Positions 35,396 through 45,900 of a DNA stretch of 64,000 nt are shown piece by piece. The notes under the pieces were generated by a model that worked only from the letters and a program-made list of their open reading frames with translations, made no database searches and had not been told where the DNA came from. The stretch comes from Dolichospermum compactum NIES-806 (GTDB taxonomy: Bacteria; Cyanobacteriota; Cyanobacteriia; Cyanobacteriales; Nostocaceae), in NCBI RefSeq assembly GCF_002368115.1, contig NZ_AP018316.1:330522-394521 (forward strand), in the 5' to 3' direction. A program made the position numbers and the translations under genes. Numbering within the stretch: the first letter of the stretch is position 1; every line of letters begins with the position of its first letter.

Positions 35396-35553
35396 TTAGA
35401 GGATGTTTGAAAAGTATCAGAATTAATCGAGATCCCCCCAACCCCCCTTACAAAGGGGGGCTAAATTCCTCAAAGTCCCCCTTGAAAAGGGGGATTTATG
35501 GGGATCTGCGGGTGTCAGATCCCACACGAAAAAGTTTTCAAACAACCTCTTAA
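35396..35553. mobile_element. AGAGG-TGTTTGAAAAGT inverted-repeat element, copy 2
   Basis: It begins TTAGAGGATGTTTGAAAAGT and ends AGTTTTCAAACAACCTCTTAA. The centre is different from copy 1: 'ccccccaacccccc' and 'gtcccccttgaaaagggggat' palindromes. The first base directly follows the target duplication of the preceding GGCGTTGCTGA element. Confidence 0.75.
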
Positions 35554-35613
35554 ATTGGTACATACAGCAGGAGTAATATTTGAGGCGGGGAAACCCCGCC
35601 CCTAGGGGTGTAT

Positions 35614-37119
35614 TTAATTTTTGGCTGCTGGTTGAGCGCTGGGAATGGTAATGTCTATGGTAGTGACTTTGGCGGCTAAATTGGTTAAGGGTTGTTTCAT
35701 ATCAGCTTGGTTTCCGACTACTAAGGTGACTAAATTTTCTGGTTTTAAGTATTTCTGCGCTACTCGTTTCACGTCTGCGGTTGTGGTGCTAGTGATGGCT
35801 TTTTGATAGCGAAAGAGGAAATCGGCAGGATAACCATAATATTCGTATCGCATTAATCTGGATAATGTTTGGCTAGGATCTTGAAAGTTGAAGACAAAGG
35901 AGTTTAAGGTGGAGTCTTTGGCTTTATTTAATTCTTGGACTGTGATATTTGCGGTTTGTAGCCGTTTAATTTCTGTTTCCAGGGATTTGATAAACTGAAC
36001 TGTGGTTTCGGTGCGGGTTTGTCCTCCAGCGACGAATGTTCCTGGGTAGTCGAAACGGGGACTCCACATTCCATATACAGAATAAGCTAATCCTTGACGC
36101 GATCGCAATTCATTAAATAAGCGTCCCCCAAAGCCATTTAATACGCTATTCATGACATCTAAGGCTGGATAATCGGGATTGTCGAATTTTCCGCCTAAAT
36201 GACCAATTAAAACACTACTTTGGGTGAGGTGGGGTTGATTAACGAAATATACACCACCTAAATTAGCTTGGGTGACTTGTGGTAGTTGGGTTTTGGCAAT
36301 TTGCGGATTTGGTTTCCAGTCACCTAATTTAGCTTGAATGAGCGATCGCATTTTTTGAGCATTAAAATCACCCACAATCCCTAAAATGATCTTATTGGGG
36401 TGAAAATACTGTTGATAAAATTTCTGCAAATCATCACGGGAAATTTTATCGAGCGTTGCATATTCAACTGTCCGGGCATAAGGACTTTCTTGCCCATAAA
36501 TTAATTTTCTCAACTCTCGACTGGCAATACTATTAGGATTATCATTGCGTCGAGCAATACTACCGCGAATTTGAGTTTTATCCACATCCAACTTTTCCTG
36601 TGCAAAAGCCGGTTCTCGGAGTACCTCTGTAAATAACCCAAATACCATGTCTACGTCTTCAGTCAAAGCTTCAAAACTAGCACTTCCAGCCGCTTCACCC
36701 ATATCTGTTTCCACAGAGGCAGCCCGTTGTTCTAGAATTTCATTTAATTTATCTGCGGAATGTTTTTGAGTACCACCACTTCGCAATGTCGAACCCACTA
36801 AAGTTGCTAAACCTGCTTTTTCGGATTGTTCCCAACGGCTACCTGTTCTGATTAGTGCTGTACCATTTACCAATGGTAGTTCATGATCTTCCATCAAATA
36901 AACTACTAAACCATTTTTGAGGACATACCTTTCATACTTGGGTAATTTGATTGCCGATACTGGCGGAAATTGTAATTCATCGTAATGCTTTGCTGTGGTT
37001 GCTGCCCAAGAAAAATTCAAATTTACGAGCAAACAAGCAGCAACAATCACCAATGTAAAAACAAATCTTTGTCCCTTAAAAAAGTGGAATTTTTTGCTTT
37101 TCAAATCTAACCTCAACAT
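35614..37119 (-). CDS. M16 family peptidase, catalytically incomplete partner
   Basis: A pitrilysin-fold protein of about 500 residues with an N-terminal signal/membrane segment (VFTLVIVAACLLVNLNFSWA). The zinc motif HxxEH is missing: the matching segment reads GLATLVGSTLRSGGTQ. The C-terminal substrate-binding Arg-Tyr pair is kept (LRSRQGLAYSVYG). This is the usual split in heterodimeric bacterial M16 pairs, where the partner (next gene upstream) has the metal site. An upstream ATG at 37161 would add 14 residues encoded by the 'gctaacgccacgct' repeat; the internal ATG 37119 is preferred. Confidence 0.87.
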   Translation of the reverse strand: MLRLDLKSKKFHFFKGQRFVFTLVIVAACLLVNLNFSWAATTAKHYDELQFPPVSAIKLPKYERYVLKNGLVVYLMEDHELPLVNGTALIRTGSRWEQSEKAGLATLVGSTLRSGGTQKHSADKLNEILEQRAASVETDMGEAAGSASFEALTEDVDMVFGLFTEVLREPAFAQEKLDVDKTQIRGSIARRNDNPNSIASRELRKLIYGQESPYARTVEYATLDKISRDDLQKFYQQYFHPNKIILGIVGDFNAQKMRSLIQAKLGDWKPNPQIAKTQLPQVTQANLGGVYFVNQPHLTQSSVLIGHLGGKFDNPDYPALDVMNSVLNGFGGRLFNELRSRQGLAYSVYGMWSPRFDYPGTFVAGGQTRTETTVQFIKSLETEIKRLQTANITVQELNKAKDSTLNSFVFNFQDPSQTLSRLMRYEYYGYPADFLFRYQKAITSTTTADVKRVAQKYLKPENLVTLVVGNQADMKQPLTNLAAKVTTIDITIPSAQPAAKN

Positions 37120-37189
37120 ATCTATCTTCAACTTTGGATCAGGATTTATGGCTAACGCCACGCTTTGCTATCAAGATTAAAGGATTGAT

Positions 37190-37332
37190 AGGATTAATCT
37201 TTAATCCTGTTTGGATTTTGGATTTTTAGTACAGCATGACGCAAATAAACCAACTATTTTTAATCGCCAAAAATTTTGCTAAATATTACTTTTGACTTTT
37301 GACTTTTGACTTTTGAATTCCGCCCTGCGGTA
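37190..37332. repeat. Short repeats between the two M16 genes
   Basis: 'ggattaatctttaatcctg' palindromic sequence is followed by four CTTTTGA heptamers (about 37290-37315) and CCGCCCTGCGGTACTA, the same heptamer-plus-GGTACTA combination seen at 20046-20098. Confidence 0.6.
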
Positions 37333-38916
37333 CTATCCTGGTTGTTTTGACAACAACTTCCCAACTATGCGATTTTCTGGTGTAAATGTGGCTTGGGCTA
37401 CTCTTTTAATATCTTCAGGAGTTACAGCGGCAATTTTATCCAATTGCTGAAATAAGTTGCGCCAAGAACCGGTTTTGACTTCATATTCTAACAACTGTGC
37501 TGCCATACCGGAATTAGAATCAAGGCTGCGTAATAAACCGGCTCTAGCTTGGGTTTTCAGTCTTTCTAATTCCACCGCAGATACAGGTTCAGTTTTCAGT
37601 TTATCAATTTCTTGGCGTAAGGCGATCGCCACTTCATCTACTGTTTTCCCTGGAGATGTGAGAGCATAAAAGAAGATAAGATTAGGATACTTGTCTCCTG
37701 GAAAGCCACTAGAACCTTGAGCATTTAGAGCTAAACTTTGTTTTTCTACTAAAGACTTATAAAGTCTTGATGTTCTCCCATCACTCAATAAACTGCCAAT
37801 TATTTCATAAACTGCATTATCAGGATGAGTAACAGCCGGACGATGATAACCTTCTAAATACCAAGGTTGGGTAGGTAGTTCTAAGGTAACTTCTCTGGTG
37901 GCGGTTTGCTGGGGTTCTATGGGTAGTTTTTGTTGAGGTTTCGGTTTAGCTTGATAACGGCCAAAATAAGTTTGTGCCAGTTTTTTGACTTCAGCCGGAT
38001 TGACATCGCCGACAATCGCAATTGTTAAATTGCTAGGAGCATAATAAGCATCAAAAAAGTTTTTAACATTCTCCGGTGTTAAGTTGCGAATATCTTGATC
38101 ATAACCAATTACTGGTCGGCGGTAAGGATGAACCTTGAAAGCAGCATCTATGAATTTTTCTACCATCTGACCGATAGGAGAATTTTCAACTCGTAAGCGC
38201 CTTTCTTCCAAAATTACTTCTTTTTCTTTATAGAATTCTCGAAATACAGGATCTAAAAACCGATCTGATTCTAAGGACATCCATAATTCTAATTTATTCG
38301 AGGGAAAACTATAAAAATAGCGAGTAGCTTCCGAAGAAGTAGTTGCATTTAAACCCACACCTCCAGCTTGTTCAACTATTTGCCCCATTTCGTTTTGTTT
38401 AACTAATTTCAGGGCTTGAGATTCTACTGATTTAAATTCAGTTTCTAACCGGGCTATTTCATCTTTTTTTCCACTAGTTTTTGCGGTTTTGATTTGGTTA
38501 TCTAAATTTTCTAACTTGGCTAAAAGTGGTGCTTCGGCTTGATAGTCTGTAGTCCCGATGCGCTTTGTGCCTTTAAATGCTAGATGTTCGAGAAAGTGGG
38601 CTACCCCTGTTTGTCCATCTGGTTCATCAATGCCACCGACATCAGCATAGGTGAGAAAGGAAACTACTGGGGCTTGATGTCTTTCTAAAACGATGAATTT
38701 TAGCCCATTATCCAGGCGAAATTCGGTGAGACGATTAATTACTTGTTCTAGGTAAGGTTGAATGGAATTTGGGGCTTTTTGCAGGGCTAAAGCTGTTTCC
38801 GGTATCCATCCCCAACCAAATACTATTAATGCCAAAGTGGTGGCTAATAGACGACGGAATGGGAATTTTTTAACGTTACCCATGAAGAAATTTAAAATTG
38901 TCTGGTGCATAAGCAA
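37333..38916 (-). CDS. M16 family zinc metallopeptidase (catalytic partner)
   Basis: A 527-residue peptidase with the inverted zinc motif HFLEH at residues 107-111 and a further conserved glutamate region (EVILEERRLRVENSP). An N-terminal hydrophobic segment (about 22-45, ending ALALQ) suggests export to the periplasm or membrane anchoring. A charged coiled insertion (about 130-170) follows the metal site. Located upstream of and co-oriented with the metal-free M16 gene, so the two likely form a heterodimer. A divergently read TetR regulator is 144 bp upstream. Confidence 0.9.
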   Translation of the reverse strand: MLMHQTILNFFMGNVKKFPFRRLLATTLALIVFGWGWIPETALALQKAPNSIQPYLEQVINRLTEFRLDNGLKFIVLERHQAPVVSFLTYADVGGIDEPDGQTGVAHFLEHLAFKGTKRIGTTDYQAEAPLLAKLENLDNQIKTAKTSGKKDEIARLETEFKSVESQALKLVKQNEMGQIVEQAGGVGLNATTSSEATRYFYSFPSNKLELWMSLESDRFLDPVFREFYKEKEVILEERRLRVENSPIGQMVEKFIDAAFKVHPYRRPVIGYDQDIRNLTPENVKNFFDAYYAPSNLTIAIVGDVNPAEVKKLAQTYFGRYQAKPKPQQKLPIEPQQTATREVTLELPTQPWYLEGYHRPAVTHPDNAVYEIIGSLLSDGRTSRLYKSLVEKQSLALNAQGSSGFPGDKYPNLIFFYALTSPGKTVDEVAIALRQEIDKLKTEPVSAVELERLKTQARAGLLRSLDSNSGMAAQLLEYEVKTGSWRNLFQQLDKIAAVTPEDIKRVAQATFTPENRIVGKLLSKQPG

Positions 38917-39060
38917 AAGTTAAAGTAAATTTACATTACTTGAGAAATAGATTACTTAACAACAAGAGAGTTATCTTCTATTAAGCTTTTTGTATTTTTA
39001 GCATTTGATGTTGCACAATAGGGCTACGAATCTTGTTTTAAAGATATCAAAATAACTACT

Positions 39061-39675
39061 ATGCGAATTTTTAGTTCTCCTCCATCATCAGAAGTACAGG
39101 CGCGTACACGCATTTTACAAGCAGCACAAAGATTATTTGCAGCCAAAGGGTTCGAGGGAACTACAACCCGTGATTTAGCACAAACCGCAGGGGTAGCTGA
39201 AGGAACTCTCTTTCGTCATTTTGCCAATAAAAAAGCAATTTTGGTGGAAGTGGCTACTAGCGGTTGGGTGGATATTCTCACGGATTTACTGACAGAACTG
39301 AGCGAAATGGGTAGCTATAAGGCGATCGCTCAAGTTATGCAGCGACGGATGTGGAATTTACAAAAAAACGCCGATATTATGCGCGTTTGCTTCATGGAAG
39401 TACAATTTCATCCAGATTTACGCGATCGCATTCAAACAGAAGTTATTGATAAAATGACAGATGTTGCTGAAGCATTTTTTCAAACCGCAATAGACAAAGG
39501 CATCTATCGTCAGATGGATGCCAAGCTTGGAGCTAAAGTATTTTTAGGTTTATTTGCGATCGCCGGTTTCTCTGATCATACCCTCATAGACCCCAACGCC
39601 TCCCCCCAAGAAATGCAAAAAATGGCGGAGGGGTTAGCGGATATCTTCCTTAACGGTGTCCTAGCGAAGGAATAG
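39061..39675 (+). CDS. TetR/AcrR family transcriptional regulator
   Basis: A 204-residue repressor-type protein. The N-terminal helix-turn-helix is clear (ILQAAQRLFAAKGFEGTTTR, DLAQTAGVAEGTLFRHF, NKKAILVEV). The C-terminal ligand domain is helical (KMTDVAEAFFQTAIDKGIYR). It is divergent from the M16 pair with a 144-bp gap, so it could control itself and those genes; no clear operator palindrome was identified. Effector unknown. Confidence 0.9.
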   Translation: MRIFSSPPSSEVQARTRILQAAQRLFAAKGFEGTTTRDLAQTAGVAEGTLFRHFANKKAILVEVATSGWVDILTDLLTELSEMGSYKAIAQVMQRRMWNLQKNADIMRVCFMEVQFHPDLRDRIQTEVIDKMTDVAEAFFQTAIDKGIYRQMDAKLGAKVFLGLFAIAGFSDHTLIDPNASPQEMQKMAEGLADIFLNGVLAKE

Positions 39676-39762
39676 GTGACAGGTGACAGTTAAGAAGAAC
39701 AAAGGGAATGGACAAAAATTTTACTATTCACTACCCAATACTCACTCACCACTGACAACCGA

Positions 39763-40203
39763 CTAATTACCCATTGCTTGCGCTTGATGACTCCACTGTT
39801 GTACTAATTCAACTGCTGGACACAAATCCCGGTTATGCAATGTCGCTACTTGCAAGCGCATAACTTGTCTATGCAATCTGTGAGTAGGAGTTTGGGCTAG
39901 TTGAGCTATGGAAATAACCCCAGAGTGAAGTAGTACACCGCAATACTGAGTTCCCACACTGGGAACACGGGCTAAACCTGCTAAAACAACCCATTTATTC
40001 ACAGAATGGATATTTACCTGTAATTTACCTGCTAATACTATTCTCTCTTCTGGAGTTTTTCCTCTTTTAATTAGTTCTTCTGTGGTATTAATGCCACAAT
40101 TTTTGAGTTGAGCTTGATCTTCTGCACTTAATCCTGGTAAATCTTTGACAGGCCAATCGGATTTTTGAAGTAAATTTCTATTAGTTGCACGGTTAATGGT
40201 CAT
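39763..40203 (-). CDS. DUF4332 domain protein
   Basis: A 146-residue protein with two helix-hairpin-helix-like halves: LPGLSAEDQAQLKNCGINTT (residues about 22-41) and RVPSVGTQYCGVLLHSGV (about 79-96) with the 'AGLARVPSVG' connection typical of DUF4332. The fold suggests nucleic-acid or protein binding, but the function is unknown. It stands alone. Confidence 0.78.
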   Translation of the reverse strand: MTINRATNRNLLQKSDWPVKDLPGLSAEDQAQLKNCGINTTEELIKRGKTPEERIVLAGKLQVNIHSVNKWVVLAGLARVPSVGTQYCGVLLHSGVISIAQLAQTPTHRLHRQVMRLQVATLHNRDLCPAVELVQQWSHQAQAMGN

Positions 40204-40512
40204 TTTTTGAGTTTTTAGTATGGGTTAATTTATGTAAAAATTCAGAATCTACTAGGATTTCACTTCCTGAATTCTAACACTCTTATCAAATCGCCATCCC
40301 TCTTTAGGGAGGTATTACTAACATTATCACCTATAAAAAATGGAAACTCCAATGTATTTACTGCTCAACTTCCTACATTAAAGGAGGTTTACAGTCAATA
40401 ATGCCCGATAAGTGTCATCTTAAATCTAAAAATTTAATTACAAATATTAACTTAATACCTGTCTGAGATCCACGAATGCTCTCATAAATCGGGGATGTGA
40501 TCTGTTATTATC
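40204..40512. other. Intergenic stretch with small palindromes
   Basis: Short inverted repeats only, for example CCCTC/GAGGG with TTTA at 40301-40313. Half of the GGGGAT palindrome is at 40483-40500. No gene is seen. Confidence 0.35.
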
Positions 40513-40626
40513 GGCGTTGCTGAATTGAGGTATGAAATTCCCAAATTGAATATTTAAAACTCAAACCTCAGTGCGTCTTTGCGCCTCTGCGTGAGACTAA
40601 AATTCATACCCTTAATCAGCAACGCC
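40513..40626 (+). mobile_element. GGCGTTGCTGA inverted-repeat element, copy 3 (114 bp)
   Basis: Nearly identical to copy 2 and flanked by the perfect 8-bp direct repeat TTATTATC (40505-40512 and 40627-40634), a target-site duplication. Confidence 0.92.
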
Positions 40627-40639
40627 TTATTATCAATCC

Positions 40640-41452
40640 TTAACCTAAAGTTAATTTTCCTTGCATTACTGTTACAGCTTGTCCAGATATAAAGACGCGG
40701 TTTTTACCTGGATAGTATAGTTTCACCACTCCACCCCGACTAGAAGCTTGATAGGCTAAAAATGCATCTTTTCCCAATTTATCCCGCCAAAATGGGGCTA
40801 AACAACAATGTGCCGCACCCGTTACCGGATCTTCATTAATCCCTAACATGGGGGCAAAAAAGCGAGAGACAAAATCATATTCTGAACCAGAATCAGCAAT
40901 GCTAGTAACGATAATATCCGCCTTTATTAAGGTTTTCATCTGCTGGAAATTCGGCTGCATTTCTCTGACCAATTGCTCAGATTCTAATTCTACTAAATAG
41001 CCAAGAGAATTTTGCACAACAGACTTACAAGTTACTCCTAAAACTTGACTTAATTCTGGAGGTGATTCCACAGATTGAGATAGATTCACCGGAAAATCCA
41101 ACTGAATCCAATTATTTTCTAGTCTAGCTATCAGTATACCACTTTTTGTATAGAAACGCGCCTCTTGATTTGGTAATAAATGCCCTTGTAACCATAATAC
41201 ATGAGCGCTCGCTAAGGTAGCGTGTCCACACAGGGGAACTTCTACCGTTGGAGTAAACCAGCGCAAATTAAAACCGTCATCTTGTTTAACTAAAAAAGCG
41301 GTTTCCGATAAATTCATTTCCTGGGCGATATTTTGCATCCATAATTCAGATTGTGGACTATCTAAAACACATACAGCCGCAGGATTTCCTTTAAATGGAG
41401 TATTAGTGAAAGCGTCTACTTGAGTAATAGTAATAATTTGGGTCATTTTCAA
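40640..41452 (-). CDS. PhzF family protein (isomerase-like)
   Basis: A 270-residue protein of the PhzF/diaminopimelate-epimerase fold. The catalytic glutamate is in NLSETAFLV, with the conserved VDAFTNTPFKGNPAAVCVLD start, VPLCGHATLASAHVL, and DPVTGAAHCCLAPFW in the second half. PhzF itself isomerises a phenazine precursor, but no phenazine genes are here, so the substrate is unknown; 'phenazine biosynthesis' would be an over-annotation. Confidence 0.88.
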   Translation of the reverse strand: MKMTQIITITQVDAFTNTPFKGNPAAVCVLDSPQSELWMQNIAQEMNLSETAFLVKQDDGFNLRWFTPTVEVPLCGHATLASAHVLWLQGHLLPNQEARFYTKSGILIARLENNWIQLDFPVNLSQSVESPPELSQVLGVTCKSVVQNSLGYLVELESEQLVREMQPNFQQMKTLIKADIIVTSIADSGSEYDFVSRFFAPMLGINEDPVTGAAHCCLAPFWRDKLGKDAFLAYQASSRGGVVKLYYPGKNRVFISGQAVTVMQGKLTLG

Positions 41453-41762
41453 TCAGACCAAATACATTTGAACATCTGGACTTTTAGTTGCTGAATTAAA
41501 TAATTAGACAGTAAATTGTGCTTGATGTCAGCGGGGAACGCTTTGATTTCTATGATTTTACCACATTCTAAATCCTCATTACTCCATTCTAATAATTCAA
41601 TATTTTTCAAATGTTATGCTAAATTAGTGATTGTATAGTTGATTTGACTACTAAGCAGGTACTGAGTTTTACATAAAGGTAACGGTAGAACCTGAAATAG
41701 AATGTTTAATGCCTATATTTTACATGGGCAAATACAAGGGAAATTTGGACAAAGTTCTTCTT
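41453..41762. other. Intergenic stretch
   Basis: No clear gene. A coding-like scrap ending at TAA 41769-41771 reads TVEPEIECLMPIFYMGKYKG then NLDKVLLLA, without a good start codon. Confidence 0.25.
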
Positions 41763-42884
41763 CTAGCGTAAAGTCCGAAATATCACTCTTCCTGGATACT
41801 GTTGCTGATTAATTTTGGCATACACTCGCAAACAGGTTAATACTTCGCCAGGATTACCACCACAGTCTAATTGCAGGTCATCCTTAGAAAATTCACAAAC
41901 ATCAGCATACAGTCCTGATAATTGCTTGAGTCGGACGTTATTACCTGCTTTAATAGCTTTATCGGCGGCTTTTTTTAACAGATGTCGGGATTCTTTTTGT
42001 AATTTTCCCCACCAAGAATAACGTTCCGCAGGGGGGATAAATACTAGGGAATGAATGGCTTCATCCATGTCGATCCAAGCACATAAATTAAGAATTTCAT
42101 CAGTATTTTCATCTATTTTTTGGATGCGGTGAAAGCGATCGCTTAAAGCATCAATATATTGATAACGTTGTTCTAATTTGGCAGATAAAGAAACTACATC
42201 AAAGCTAAAAACACTTTTTAAAGCATGATGCAAGTCTGGACCTATTTCTATAAACTTAATATATAAAAGTAAAAATCCAGCGACTAAATATAAACTTTCA
42301 GAAAGATTAGTTTGGGCAATTTCTGAATTTATCAAAGCTTGTTGAGATAAACATAGTCCTTTGGCTTTAATTGTACCACTCAGCCCTGGATAAATAATTT
42401 CATCACGTACAAATGGTAATTCATCCAGATTATTATGATCTGCAATTGCACCTACTTCCTGGGCTAATTCTAAAGCTTTATGTCGCCAAAGTGTCGCTAC
42501 ATCTTCAGGAACTCGCAATAATTTTCTATGAATCTCGTTCCATATTTCCGCATCAGTTTGACCTTGAATATGAGAATTGCCTAAATAAGAATTTAATTCT
42601 GGATTGTTATTGAAAATATCTTTTAATTTTAATAGTTTTAATTCATTTATTAATTCAGGTTGTTTTATATCCCCGACTTCTTCAATAATTTGAGAATCTG
42701 GGGATGATAGTTCTAATAATTGATGAATTTCTTGCAACAGTTCTTCGCATACCTGATATCCGGCATCAAATGGATATTCTTGATTTGCTTTTGTTAAAGT
42801 TGCAGCTAATCCATATAAATTAAACCGCAATATTTTGGCTAATTCTGAGTTTTCTATAGTTAATAGTTTATGTAGATTCTGCAT
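41763..42884 (-). CDS. Unknown protein, third gene of the dynamin/Hsp70 cluster
   Basis: About 373 residues, largely helical, no recognised domain, no signal peptide or membrane segment. Notable segments are LWRHKALELAQEVGAIADHN, RFHRIQKIDENTDEILNL and a C-terminal GEVLTCLRVYAKINQQQYPG then RVIFRTLR. The start is chosen at ATG 42884: a longer frame from 42968 overlaps the upstream stop codon by 16 bp and its extra 28 residues are encoded by an ATCCCCGACTTCTT palindrome. A second such half-palindrome lies inside the gene (42669-42705, encoding SPDSQIIEEVGDI). Being directly downstream of the Hsp70-like gene in the same direction, it is likely cotranscribed and may be an adaptor or client of it (inference). 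Confidence 0.6.
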   Translation of the reverse strand: MQNLHKLLTIENSELAKILRFNLYGLAATLTKANQEYPFDAGYQVCEELLQEIHQLLELSSPDSQIIEEVGDIKQPELINELKLLKLKDIFNNNPELNSYLGNSHIQGQTDAEIWNEIHRKLLRVPEDVATLWRHKALELAQEVGAIADHNNLDELPFVRDEIIYPGLSGTIKAKGLCLSQQALINSEIAQTNLSESLYLVAGFLLLYIKFIEIGPDLHHALKSVFSFDVVSLSAKLEQRYQYIDALSDRFHRIQKIDENTDEILNLCAWIDMDEAIHSLVFIPPAERYSWWGKLQKESRHLLKKAADKAIKAGNNVRLKQLSGLYADVCEFSKDDLQLDCGGNPGEVLTCLRVYAKINQQQYPGRVIFRTLR

Positions 42885-42894
42885 AATTTTATCA

Positions 42895-42950
42895 GGATAA
42901 AAATAAAAGATTTTATATCCCCGACTTCTTGAAGAATTCGGGGATCTTGA
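42895..42950. repeat. ATCCCCGACTTCTT palindrome at the 5' end of the unknown gene
   Basis: TATATCCCCGACTTCTTGAAGAATTCGGGGATCTT is a nearly perfect palindrome (about 42912-42946, written here in parts) between the Hsp70-like gene and the chosen start of the next gene. In an RNA it could form a strong hairpin that attenuates expression of the third gene. Confidence 0.6.
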
Positions 42951-42952
42951 AC

Positions 42953-45900
42953 TTAATGAATACCGCAAAAAGGATCACGTTCTTTATCAACTTCATTGGG
43001 TTGTAGTTCCAATTCTGCGCGATAAACACATCCTTCTTGTTCCAGACATTCTTGATTATTAGATGTCCAATAAGGAACTGCACCAGCGTGCATTCTTAAT
43101 ATGCCTGTATTATCAAGAGTGACATGATATTGACAAGGATAATCTGTGATGATATCCGGTTTACTGAGTGTACCAATCCGAAGCCATTTTTTGGTATTTG
43201 TATCACTATCAGTTTGGTAAATGTAGAAAGTATGTTGACCACTTTGAGGAAATGGTGGCAAAGGTTTACTAATTAATCCTGTGCCTGGTTGCTTCACACC
43301 ATCTTGTAAATAATGAAATGTTTCCATTGATTTACTTTCATTATTATCAACAGCAAATACTAAATGATAAGCATGAGGTTGATCAACTGTGGCAGATTCT
43401 AAAACATTAATAGCAATATCACCATCATTTAAGTTGTTTTGATGGTTTTTAACAGCAATATTCCATTTTAAATTACCATCAGCAAACAAGGCATTTTCAG
43501 TAGATTTAGATATGACTGAATTCATATCAATACCAACCACATCTATTAAATAATGGGGATTACCTCGACATAGTAAAACACTAAATTGTAAAGCTTGATC
43601 TATTTCAAATTGGATTTTGATCTTTTTGAGAAATTCCTGTTCTTCCATACCCAATTTATCCATCAATATCTTACCGTCGAAACTACCCCATAGTCGAAAA
43701 GTTCCATTTTCGTAATCTTGACGATGGATAATATTAGTTAATTGTATCCCCTGCCAAGGTGTCCGCACCTTAGCAACCGTATCCCAAGGTGCAAGCTGAT
43801 ATAGTTCTTGTCCAGCACTAAAAATGGCTAATGGGTCGTTACTTTGAGTTTTGCGTTTAAAGTTGCAAGGAAGATAATAAAACAGGTTTTTGACATCAAT
43901 TTCTAATTGATTTGCACCTTTGCGTAATAGACTTTTAGATTCTTCAGGATCAAATCGAAAGCGGCGGAGTTTTTCGGCATAACAAGCACCTGCGGAAGTG
44001 GCAAGTTTAGTAAATTCTAAAACAAAAGTAATTCGTTCGGGATTCCAAACAAAATATGGTGCTTGACTAAATTCTTCGTAAATTTGTTGTTGCACAAGAT
44101 CAAGACTACAGGTTTTTCCAGAAAGAATTAACCAATCTACTTTTTGATTAGGTTCTGAACTGAGACGGCTTTCTATTAAACCTTTAGCAATACCAATTGC
44201 TTCTTTAATTGACGAAGTTGCTGCCCGTTCAAATTGCTGATGATCTAAAGTTAAATAAATAGATTCAGAACTTCTAACTTGAAATTTAACAGCACTTTGG
44301 GCAAGCAGTTCGCCAATTTGTTGTTCATTTAAAGTGAAAGTTAATAAAGAACCATCTGTGGTTGTTTTTTGTCCTAATTTGAGTTTGGCAGCTTCCGCAT
44401 GATCCCATAATGTATAAAAGGTTTGTAGGCGTTGGGGTGCTTGTTGCCAACGAGTTGGTAAGACTTTTTCAGCAGTATCCAAGGCATCTTTAAAAGCAAC
44501 GTCACCTTCAGGATTTTCTTTATCTATGCATTTTAGCAAACTACCAGTTTTGAATTTTCCATCTTCTAAAAAACGGTCGTTTAATTCAGAGTTAATTAAG
44601 TCTTCTAATTTATCGCTTTCGATGTCACCTGTGGTGACTGCGGTAAGGAGAAAATCAGAAATTGCTACTTTTAACAAGCGGAAAATTCGTAAAGTAATTA
44701 ATTCACCACCTAATTGTAAATGTCCTGAAGAACCTAATAATTTAGGGGTCAGTTTATAGTAACGTCCGCCTAAACCTCGATCTTCATGATCTGCAAAGAA
44801 GGGAGTTTTATCTTCTAGAGTTAGTTCAATTAAAGCTAAATCTGTTGTTCCCCCACCAATATCTAAAACTAGGACATTTTGTGACCATTTATTCCCTTTT
44901 TGACGACAGCGAGTTTTAAAAGATTCAATGCCAATATTCAGATTTCCGCCAAATTCTCGCCACAGGAAAAAGATAGCCACAGACACAGCTTCATCATAGG
45001 CTGTTTGTACATCATCAATGCCTAATTCCTGTACCAATTGCTTGATTTCTTTGCGAACTACGGGAGGGGCAACGGTAGGATAGGTAACAACTGCTGTTAA
45101 AAAATCTCCTTCTGAAAATCTGCGTCTAGCCCGTTGCCGATAATCTTCTGTTAATTCAATTAATTGCGCCCAAGCCGCTTGAATGAGGCGATTAACTTGA
45201 ATATTTTCTTCATCTTCTTCTAAGATAATGGGGAAAGATCGATCTTGTCCAAAATAGCGTTTGGGTGAATGGTGAAATCTGCTAATAATTTCTTTAACTG
45301 AAACAGTTGTTCCTTGGGCTATGGCTTTTTTTCTATTATCTCTTGCGTCTCTACCCATGCGTAGTTTTAAGGGGATTAATTGCGATACTTCCATTTCACT
45401 AGGAATTTCGGTACTGCGTCGGTCAATATCTAAAACTACGGGAATTAAATTTTGTGATTCTAATGTGGGAACACGAAAAACTTCATGATATATGGCATAA
45501 AGTTTTTTGCTAACAGCCCGCCGAAATCTATCACTTGTTCCTAGACATAATTCAATTTGCCGAATTGCTTCTAAAAATAATTCTTTGTTATCGCTTTCAA
45601 AAATTTCACTTAATTGATCTGATTCAATTTCTAAGCTTTTGCTAATGTCAACTAGGAATTTTTCCCACTCACCACTACTAACATCTGGTAAGGCTAAATC
45701 TGGTGATGAATTGAACCATTCCGCCATGCGTTCTCTTAATCTTAATTCTTGTTCTCTAGGTAAAACTTCAGCAATAGGAACTTCTATGGGGTCAAAAAGT
45801 GTTACTGTAGAATTGGAAGTACCAAAATCTAAAGCTAACCAACCAGGAAATCTTTTTCTTTGTTTTTCGTTGAGTTTTTCACTGAGTTGTTGACTTAAAT

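Noticed and set aside
40640..41452. Annotation of this gene as phenazine biosynthesis
   Set aside because: PhzF-fold proteins are widespread and no other phenazine genes are present.
44526..45893. Plus-strand frames inside the Hsp70-like gene
   Set aside because: They are short and embedded in a gene with clear ATPase motifs.
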